Source of the DNA: Rubrivivax sp.
Lineage (GTDB): Bacteria; Pseudomonadota; Gammaproteobacteria; Burkholderiales; Burkholderiaceae_C
Direction: 5' to 3'
Assembly: GCA_016789955.1 (NCBI GenBank)
Contig: JAEUPB010000096.1
Location: forward strand, 62,001 to 126,000
DNA: 64,000 nucleotides
This document shows positions 58,098-64,000 of the stretch, in pieces. Both the position numbers and the translations under genes were made by a program. Below the pieces are notes generated by a model. That model made no database searches. It was not told the DNA's origin and saw only the letters and a list, made by a program, of their open reading frames with translations. Positions within the stretch are counted from its first letter, which is position 1, and every line of letters starts with the position of its first letter.

Positions 58098-58603
58098 CGC
58101 CGCCCATCCCCATCGTCAACCTGCGCACCGCCCGCTTCGACTGCACGTTCGGCCGCGGTTGCGAGGGCATCTGCTGTCGCAACGGGCGGCCGCCGGTGTA
58201 TGCCGAGGAGGTCGCGCGCATCGAGGCCGCCGCGCCGCGTTGGCTGCCGCTGCTGCGCGAGCCGGCGCGCGCCGTCGTCGAGCGCGAGGGCTGGCTCAGC
58301 CGCCGCCGCAAGGCCGGCCAGCCGATGGCCCGCGTGGCCGGCGGCTGGTGCGTGTTCTTCGAGCGGGGTTGCGTGCTGCACAGGCTCGGCGCCGCCGAAG
58401 GCGATTCGTTCCGCTACAAGCCGTGGACCTGCGCGGTGTTCCCGCTGTCCAAGGACGACCGCGGCCACTGGCATGTGCGCCAGAAGGGCCATGACGGCGA
58501 GATCTGGGAGCTGCCCTGCCTCGATCCGGCGTCCACGACCGTGCCGGCCGCCACCTCACTGCAACCCGAGATCGCACTCGTCACCGCCTGGGAGCACCGA
58601 TGA
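58094..58603 (+). CDS. Cys-rich YkgJ/DUF3109-like protein
   Basis: This 169-aa protein starts with GTG in a GTGA overlap. Conserved cysteines occur as DCTFGRGCEGICC (N-terminus), GWCVFFERGCVLH (middle), and WTCAVFPLS with a later LPCLD, a pattern that can hold zinc or an Fe-S cluster. It resembles the YkgJ/DUF3109 group, whose function is unknown. Its ATGA overlap with the GST gene shows that it is part of the same operon. Confidence 0.75.
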   Translation: MTPPIPIVNLRTARFDCTFGRGCEGICCRNGRPPVYAEEVARIEAAAPRWLPLLREPARAVVEREGWLSRRRKAGQPMARVAGGWCVFFERGCVLHRLGAAEGDSFRYKPWTCAVFPLSKDDRGHWHVRQKGHDGEIWELPCLDPASTTVPAATSLQPEIALVTAWEHR

Positions 58604-59325
58604 TCGACCTGCACTACTGGCCCACGCCGAACGGCTGGAAGATCACCTGGATGCTCGAGGAGTGCGCGCTGCCGTATACGCTGAAGCCGGTGAACATCGG
58701 TCGCGGCGAGCAGTTCGAGCCGGCGTTCCTGGCGATCAGCCCGAACAACCGCATGCCGGCCATCGTCGACCACGCGCCCGAGGGTGGCGGCGAGCCGGTG
58801 CCGGTGTTCGAGAGCGGCGCGATCCTGATCTACCTGGCCGAGAAGACCGGCCGCTTCCTGCCTTCCGGCCCGGGCGCACTGCGCGCGCGCAAGGCGGCAA
58901 TCGAGTGGCTGATGTGGCAGATGGGCGGCCTCGGGCCGATGGCCGGCCAGAACGGGCACTTCAAGCTCTACGCGCCCGAGAAGGTGCCCTACGCGATCGA
59001 GCGCTACGGCAACGAGGTGAACCGGCTCTACGGCGTGCTCGACGGGCAGCTCGGCCGCACCGGCGCGCACGTGGCCGGCGCCGAGCTGTCGATCGCCGAC
59101 ATGGCCATCCTGCCGTGGGTGCGCACGTGGAAGGCGCAGCAGGTGCCGATCGACGAGTTCCCGCGCGTCAAGGCCTGGTACGAGCGGCTGATGCAGCGCC
59201 CGGCGCTGCAGCGAGCGCTGGACGTGGGCAAGGAGCTGCGCGCACCAGCGCTCACCGAGGAAGCGCGCAAGGCGCTGTTCGGGCAGACGGCGTCCAGCGT
59301 GAAGGCCGGCACGCACCGCACCTGA
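58600..59325 (+). CDS. Glutathione S-transferase (YfcG/Ure2-like)
   Basis: This 241-aa protein has an N-terminal thioredoxin-like domain (MIDLHYWPTPNGWKITWML; SPNNRMPAIVD; FESGAILIYLAEKTG) and an all-helical C-domain (AELSIADMAILPWVRTW). The GST N-x-x-M-P-A motif and the ESGAIL motif for glutathione binding are intact. YfcG-like enzymes reduce disulfides with glutathione. It is the last gene of the ligase operon; a short GGCCCT/AGGGCC hairpin (59375-59389) follows and may end transcription. Confidence 0.93.
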   Translation: MIDLHYWPTPNGWKITWMLEECALPYTLKPVNIGRGEQFEPAFLAISPNNRMPAIVDHAPEGGGEPVPVFESGAILIYLAEKTGRFLPSGPGALRARKAAIEWLMWQMGGLGPMAGQNGHFKLYAPEKVPYAIERYGNEVNRLYGVLDGQLGRTGAHVAGAELSIADMAILPWVRTWKAQQVPIDEFPRVKAWYERLMQRPALQRALDVGKELRAPALTEEARKALFGQTASSVKAGTHRT

Positions 59326-59485
59326 AGTGAGCCCCCCAGCTCCCTCACGGTCGCGGCCCCCCGGGACCCGCAGGGGCCCTTACAGGGCCTTGGGGGCGGT
59401 CGGCAGCGGACCGGCGGAGCCGGATCCGCGCCGATGCTCGGCCCTTGGCTCGGTGCGAGGCCGCGGTCGCGCGCCCAGGGATTCA

Positions 59486-59926
59486 TCAGCCCTGCTTGCG
59501 CAATTGCTCGGCGCGTGCCTGCAGCTTGTCGAGCGCACGGTCGACGACGGCGCGTTCGTCCGGATCCAGCGCTTCGAGCAGGAAGGCCTCGCGTGCCTGC
59601 ACCATCGGCACGATCTTGCGGAAGAGGGTGGCGCCCGGCGGCAGCAGCCGCACGAGGTAGCCGCGGCGGTCTTCGGGGTCGGCGCTGCGGCCGACGAGGC
59701 CATCGGCCTCGAGCCGCGAGAGCGCGCGGCTCACGCGCATCTTGTCCAGCGTGGTGTGCTCGATCACGCGGGTGGTCTTGGCCTCGCCCAGCACGTGCAG
59801 CGCGGCCAGCACGCGCCATTCGTCGCGCGTCAGCGAGTAGCGCTCGCGGTAGACCTGCGCGGTGGCCTGGCTCACCGTCTCGGCCAGCCGCGCCAGCCGG
59901 TACGGGAAGAAGCGGTGCAACTCCAT
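59486..59926 (-). CDS. MarR-family transcriptional regulator
   Basis: This is a 146-aa winged-helix protein: helix 1 region FFPYRLARLAETVSQA, recognition helix TTRVIEHTTLDKMRVSRALSRLE near 55-75, and wing DPEDRRGYLVRLLP. It is divergent from the ornithine cyclodeaminase-like gene, with 37 bases between, so it probably controls that gene and itself. The effector is unknown, perhaps an amino acid or aromatic acid. Confidence 0.93.
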   Translation of the reverse strand: MELHRFFPYRLARLAETVSQATAQVYRERYSLTRDEWRVLAALHVLGEAKTTRVIEHTTLDKMRVSRALSRLEADGLVGRSADPEDRRGYLVRLLPPGATLFRKIVPMVQAREAFLLEALDPDERAVVDRALDKLQARAEQLRKQG

Positions 59927-59963
59927 GCGGCGATGGTAGCGACGCGGCTATGCTGCACGCCCG

Positions 59964-60917
59964 ATGCAGACCTACGACGCCGATGCCACGCAGGCCGCGT
60001 TGCCGTTCGAGCGGCTGATCCCGGCGCTGCGCGAGGCCTTCGTGCGTGGCTGTACGGTGCCGCCGCGGCAGGTGCTGGAGCTGCCGGTGCCGGGCGCCGC
60101 GCCGGTGGCCTCGCTGATCATGCCGGCGTGGGTGGACGGCGCACGCTACGGCGTGAAGATCGTCAACGTGGCACCCGGCAATGCCGCGCGCGGCCTGCCG
60201 GGGCTGCACGCGGTGTACCTGCTGTTCGACGCGGCCACCGGCGTGCCGATCGCCAAGATCGACGGCGACCAGATCACGGCGCGGCGCACGGCGGCCGCCT
60301 CGGCACTGGCCGCGTCGTACCTCGCCCCGGCCGATGCGCGCACGCTGCTGGTGGTCGGGGCCGGGCGCGTGGCGGCGCTGGTGCCCGAGGCATATCGCGA
60401 GGTGCGTGCGCTGACCCGCGTGCGCGTCTGGGCACGACGCTCCGAGGCCGCCGACGCGCTGGCCGCAGCGTGGCGCGGGCAGGCGTGGGTCGCATCCACG
60501 TCGATCGACGTCGCGCCGGCCACCGACCTCGAAGCCGCGGTGCGCGAGGCCGACATCGTCAGCTGCGCGACGATGGCCACCGAGCCGCTGGTGCGCGGCG
60601 CCTGGCTGCGCGACGGCACGCACCTCGACCTGATCGGCGGCTACACGCCGCAGATGCGCGAGGCCGACGACGACTGCTTCCGCGGCGCGGCGGCCGTCGT
60701 CGACACCGAGGAGGCGCTGCACAAGAGCGGCGATCTGCTCGGGCCGCTGCAGGCCGGCGTGCTGTCGCGCGGCGACGTGCGCGCCACGCTCGGAGATCTG
60801 TGCGGCGGCCGCGCGCGGCGCCTGCGCGAGAGCGAGCGCCGCACCGTGTTCAAGTCGGTGGGCACGGCGCTGGAAGACCTGGCCGCGGCAATGCTCGTGG
60901 AAGCGCATCCGGCCTGA
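59964..60917 (+). CDS. Ornithine cyclodeaminase/mu-crystallin family protein
   Basis: This 317-aa Rossmann-type enzyme has the NAD(P) motif LLVVGAGRVAALVPEAYR near 129-146 and the family markers KIVNVAPGNAARG, IDGDQITARRTAA, and DGTHLDLIGGYTPQMRE. Members are ornithine cyclodeaminases, alanine dehydrogenases or ketimine reductases. The substrate cannot be decided from sequence. It may serve amino acid or cyclic imine metabolism next to the ligase operon, under control of the divergent MarR regulator. Confidence 0.92.
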   Translation: MQTYDADATQAALPFERLIPALREAFVRGCTVPPRQVLELPVPGAAPVASLIMPAWVDGARYGVKIVNVAPGNAARGLPGLHAVYLLFDAATGVPIAKIDGDQITARRTAAASALAASYLAPADARTLLVVGAGRVAALVPEAYREVRALTRVRVWARRSEAADALAAAWRGQAWVASTSIDVAPATDLEAAVREADIVSCATMATEPLVRGAWLRDGTHLDLIGGYTPQMREADDDCFRGAAAVVDTEEALHKSGDLLGPLQAGVLSRGDVRATLGDLCGGRARRLRESERRTVFKSVGTALEDLAAAMLVEAHPA

Positions 60918-60971
60918 AGGCGCGCGCCCGCGGATGCGGTGCGCGCCCCGGCCGGCGCCGCCCTCCCGTCT

Positions 60972-62717
60972 TCAGCGGTTGGGCAGGATCAGCCTGCGCT
61001 GCGACAGCGAGTTGCGGATGTGCAGCAGGTCGCCGGTCTCGACCGAGCTCTCGTTCAGGCGCGGCATCACGCACGTGAAGTTCGCTGCGTCATCGATGCT
61101 GCCGCTGCCGGTGTAGCGGGCCTCGGCCGGATACGGGCACACCGGTCGCTGGCGTGTCGGGGCGCCCTGCGCGTTGAAGGTCGACGCGACGATCTTCTCC
61201 GGCGCGACGCCCTCTTCAACCCACTTCATCAGCGCGCTGACGGCATGCGTCTGCGGGTTGCGATAGGCGGCCGGCGGCTCGGGCATGCCGCCGCCGATCG
61301 AGCTCTGCCCGGTGCTGCCGCCGCAGTGGCCCACCGCCGGCAGCATGAACAGGCGATGGAACTGGCGCACGCGGCCGCCCCACTCCTGCGACACCGCGGC
61401 GACGACCTTCGGCGTGAGCCTGCTCACGATCGTGTCGAACGAGCGGTCCGGCACCGAGTGGAGCCACTCGAACAGCGCGAGCGAGTGGAAGTAGCCGATC
61501 GATCCGTCGGGCGGAACCACCGAGTCGTTCCAGCCGTGCACCTGGACGATCTTGCCGCCGCGCTCTCGGAACGCGCGCAGATCCGGGCTCGGCGCGGCGG
61601 TGATCGGCGTCAGCTTCTGCTTGACGACGTCGTAGTCGCCCGAGTAATTGAGCTGGGTGCGCCAGTTGAAGTTCGCGGCGGGAATCCCGTAGACGTAGTG
61701 CGAGATGAAGTTCCCGTAGCCGCCGTTGTCGGCGAACAGCGGGCTCCAGTCGGCCTCGGAGCCGAGCCGCGCCCCGGTGTAGCGCTGCACGCCGCTCTCG
61801 CTGGTGGTGCCGGCGTACATCGCCTTGAAGGCCGCGACTTCCGAGGCCGTCAGCGTGCCGTCGCCGGAGGGGCCGACGCTGTCGATGTCGAAGGTGCATG
61901 CACGCGGGTTCGTGATCTGGCCGTCGACGAGGCCGTCGGCCGCATCGCACGCGGCGACGACCTTCTGCGTGACCGACTGGCGCTTGGCGGTGCTGACCGC
62001 CGGCGGCCCGAACGGCGCGCTCGGCGTCAACGTCTTGCCGGTCCACAGCAGCCACATCAGCAGGTCGGGATAGAAGTTCGACGGTGCGCCGGCGACGATG
62101 CCGTCGAAGAGCTCGGGGTAGTTCTGCGCCATCATCAGCGCCTGGCGTCCGCCGTTGGAGCAGCCCTCGAAGTACGAGTGCTGCACCGGGTTGCCGAAGC
62201 GCGCCGCGGCGAGCGCCTTCGCAGCGGTCGCGACGGAGTAGTGCGCGCGCAGCCCCCAGTCCTTGACCTTCTCGGGCCGGTTCAGCGTCCAGCTCGCCGC
62301 CTCGCCGCCGTCGTGCCCCATGTTGCTGCCGGCGCTGACGAAGCCGTCGCCGACGTCCTGCCCGAGCCGTGCGTACGGTACCGAGCCGGCGTAGCCGCCG
62401 GTGCCGTTGACCTTCATGCGGCCGGTCCACGCCGCCGCGGTGTCGGGCAGCCAGACCTCGAACTTGATCTCCGAGTCGGCCGAAGGCCGCGCGGTGCCCT
62501 GCACGCGGCACATCGCCACCGGCGTCGTGACGCCGGAGATCACGGTGCCGGCGGGCACCGTGGCGGCGGCGGTCATCGTCGCGTCGGCGGTCGTGACGCC
62601 CACCAGCGCGGCACAGTCGATCGCCGCGTGCGCGCAGGTGCCGATCGCACCGAGTGCGAGGGCTTGCACGATGCGCGTGACCGCGCCATGCGCTGCAGGG
62701 GGATGTTGTCGGGTCAT
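60972..62717 (-). CDS. Tannase/feruloyl esterase family protein
   Basis: This 581-aa secreted esterase has a signal sequence cleaved near THAAIDC or CAHAA (about residue 31). The nucleophile motif is GCSNGGRQAL (Ser near 185), with the family Asp/His region in VHGWNDSVVPP and LPAVGHCGGST near the C-terminus. It hydrolyses gallic or hydroxycinnamic acid esters of plant polymers, or other aromatic diesters as in the MHETase relatives. ATG 62717 gives a proper signal peptide. No aromatic-degradation genes are adjacent. Confidence 0.93.
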   Translation of the reverse strand: MTRQHPPAAHGAVTRIVQALALGAIGTCAHAAIDCAALVGVTTADATMTAAATVPAGTVISGVTTPVAMCRVQGTARPSADSEIKFEVWLPDTAAAWTGRMKVNGTGGYAGSVPYARLGQDVGDGFVSAGSNMGHDGGEAASWTLNRPEKVKDWGLRAHYSVATAAKALAAARFGNPVQHSYFEGCSNGGRQALMMAQNYPELFDGIVAGAPSNFYPDLLMWLLWTGKTLTPSAPFGPPAVSTAKRQSVTQKVVAACDAADGLVDGQITNPRACTFDIDSVGPSGDGTLTASEVAAFKAMYAGTTSESGVQRYTGARLGSEADWSPLFADNGGYGNFISHYVYGIPAANFNWRTQLNYSGDYDVVKQKLTPITAAPSPDLRAFRERGGKIVQVHGWNDSVVPPDGSIGYFHSLALFEWLHSVPDRSFDTIVSRLTPKVVAAVSQEWGGRVRQFHRLFMLPAVGHCGGSTGQSSIGGGMPEPPAAYRNPQTHAVSALMKWVEEGVAPEKIVASTFNAQGAPTRQRPVCPYPAEARYTGSGSIDDAANFTCVMPRLNESSVETGDLLHIRNSLSQRRLILPNR

Positions 62718-62853
62718 GCAGTCTCCTGTTCGTGGGTGGCCAAGCGCCTCTTCCGGGCGCGATGCAGTCTGCGGCGCGCTGAGCCGAGCGTGAAGGCGGG
62801 TCGACCCTAGGCTTCTGCCGCGCAGACTCCTAAGGCTGCGACTGCGGCGGCGA

Positions 62854-63900
62854 TCAGGCCAGCAGCACCGCCCGCCCGCGGATGCGCCCGGCGCGCAGCT
62901 CGTCGAGCACCGCGTTCGCATCGGCCAGCGGCCGCGGCACCAGCGGCATCGGCGGCAGCACGCCGCTGCGGCCGATCGCCATCAGCTCCTGCAGCTCGGC
63001 CAGGCTGCCGACGTACGAGCCGGTGATGCTCACGGCCTTCATCGACACCATCAACGGCACCACCGTGGCCGAGCCGCCGATCAGGCCGACGCACACCAGC
63101 CGGCCGGCCTTGCGCAGCGCGCCGAAGCCGAAGGTGAACGAGGAGCCGCTGCCGACGAAGTCCACCGCCGCGGCCACGCCGCCGGTGGCCTTCAGCAGCG
63201 CTTTCGCGGCGCCCTCGGCGGTGGGGTCGATGACGTCGGCGGCGCCGGCCTCGCGCGCCAGGTCCCACTTCGCGCGGTCGATCTCGGCGACGATCGCCGC
63301 CACGCCGTAGAGCTGCCTGGCCAGCCGCACGCCGGCGAGGCCGAGGCCGCCACCGCCGATCACGAGCACCGCATCGCCAGCGGACAGCGGCGCGAGTTTC
63401 TTCATTGCACTGTACGCGGTGAGCCCGGCGCACGCGTAGGTGCAGGCCTGCTCCAGCGGCAGCTCGCCGGGGTCGACCAGCACGCGCGGGTGCGGCACCA
63501 GCACGTGGTCGGCATAGCCGCCGTCGCGGTTGGCGCCCAGCGCGCGCGGGGCGCCGCACAGGTGCTCGTGGCCGCGCTGGCACACCGCGCAGCTGCCGCA
63601 GCCGATCCACGGGAACACCACGCGGCGGTCGCCCACCTGCACGCCGTGCGCGTCGGGCCCTACCGCGACCACGGTGCCGGCGATCTCGTGGCCCAGCGTG
63701 CGCGGCAGCTGCATCGCCCGCGTCATGTCGATCCTCTGGCCGCCGCCGAGGTCGAACCAGCCGTCCTGCAGGTGCACGTCGCTGTGGCAGACGCCGCAGC
63801 AGTGCACGCGCAGCAGCACCTCGGTGCCCTGTGGCGCGGGCGTGTCGCGCAGCACCTCCGCCAGCGGGCGCCCGTAGGCTTCGACCTGGTAGCTCAGCAT
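62854..63900 (-). CDS. Zinc-dependent alcohol dehydrogenase
   Basis: This is a 348-aa medium-chain dehydrogenase. Catalytic zinc site CGVCHSD (about 34-40) and GHE; structural zinc cysteines in CGSCAVCQRGHEHLC (about 97-111); NAD(P) motif GGGGLGLAGVRLA near 180. It oxidises a primary alcohol or aldehyde carrier; specificity is unknown. It stands alone on the minus strand, 136 bases before the tannase gene start. Confidence 0.95.
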   Translation of the reverse strand: MLSYQVEAYGRPLAEVLRDTPAPQGTEVLLRVHCCGVCHSDVHLQDGWFDLGGGQRIDMTRAMQLPRTLGHEIAGTVVAVGPDAHGVQVGDRRVVFPWIGCGSCAVCQRGHEHLCGAPRALGANRDGGYADHVLVPHPRVLVDPGELPLEQACTYACAGLTAYSAMKKLAPLSAGDAVLVIGGGGLGLAGVRLARQLYGVAAIVAEIDRAKWDLAREAGAADVIDPTAEGAAKALLKATGGVAAAVDFVGSGSSFTFGFGALRKAGRLVCVGLIGGSATVVPLMVSMKAVSITGSYVGSLAELQELMAIGRSGVLPPMPLVPRPLADANAVLDELRAGRIRGRAVLLA

Positions 63901-63940
63901 GGCGGCGATCGTAGCGGCGCACGCGGCGCCGCGCGAGGCG

Positions 63941-64000
63941 TCACACGCCCAGGTACGTGGCCAGCTCGCGGCTGTCGCGAAGCGCGGCCGACCCGCCGGC
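63941..64000 (-). CDS. C-terminal fragment of a gene continuing past the right edge
   Basis: The minus strand carries an in-frame stop at 63941-63943; the peptide upstream of it ends SRELATYLGV. Such an ending is common in branched-chain amino acid ABC transporter ATPases (LivF/LivG ending ...YLG), but twenty residues are too few to be sure. It lies 40 bases upstream of the alcohol dehydrogenase start. Confidence 0.35.
   Translation of the reverse strand, partial: AGGSAALRDSRELATYLGV

Overview
The window comes from a very GC-rich chromosome, most likely a betaproteobacterium of the order Burkholderiales (Rubrivivax/Leptothrix/Piscinibacter-like). The reasons are the rpsF-priB-rpsR-rplI order, the divergent ppsR/ppsA pair, a short CobD/CbiB-like gene, a DUF4212 + VC_2705-type symporter pair, and a cytochrome cd1 denitrification locus. 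I see no tRNA, rRNA, CRISPR array, insertion sequence or prophage. Genes are packed tightly, and no stretch over 300 bases lacks a gene.

Region 1 (1-17.8 kb) is a nitrite/nitric-oxide respiration island. A selO fragment and a ctaA-like gene lie on the minus strand. Divergent from them is a long plus-strand operon: a 52-aa membrane peptide, a CuA subunit II, a heme-copper subunit I in which Gln replaces the usual active-site Tyr, ctaB, sco, a diheme cytochrome b fused to two [4Fe-4S] clusters and an MvhD/FlpD-like domain, a small anchored protein, a second heme-copper subunit I homologue that seems to lack two of the three CuB histidines, a second diheme cytochrome b fused to a [2Fe-2S] ferredoxin and a flavin/NAD(P)H reductase, and a DNR-type Crp/Fnr regulator. 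Facing it are nirS, a cytochrome c551 gene and a d1-propeller gene, and a TonB receptor runs away from nirS. Four TTGA-N6-TCAA-like boxes tie these units together. At three of them a -10-like hexamer lies exactly 22 nt from the box. No canonical norCB is present, so the CuA/Tyr-less oxidase is the best NO reductase candidate here (sNOR-like), and the cytochrome b/Fe-S fusions look like an uncharacterised electron-input module for it.

Region 2 (17.8-33.3 kb) is mainly housekeeping: a SirB-like membrane protein, ppsR/ppsA, a lipoprotein hydrolase, a TPR protein, an acetate-type sodium symporter pair ending at a clear terminator, the ribosomal S6-PriB-S18-L9 operon, a NUDIX hydrolase, a CobD-like protein, RsgA, an M48 protease and oligoribonuclease.

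Region 3 (33.4-48.7 kb) is sensory, surface and secreted functions: a PEP-CTERM-like protein; a hybrid histidine kinase and response regulator followed by a LuxR-type regulator, with two matching palindromes upstream; an M50 protease-symporter-peptide-binding operon; an operon of DUF1800, DUF1501 and an RTX-type M10 metalloprotease; and a TlpA-like thioredoxin.

Region 4 (48.9-64 kb) is accessory metabolism: an acyl-CoA dehydrogenase and quinone reductase pair, a KamA-type aminomutase, a large cyclase-ATPase-TPR protein, and a strictly overlapping operon of two ATP-grasp ligases, a GNAT acetyltransferase, a Cys-rich protein and a GST (a candidate peptide or amide biosynthesis system). MarR, ornithine-cyclodeaminase-like, tannase-family and zinc alcohol dehydrogenase genes follow, with a fragment of a further gene at the right edge.
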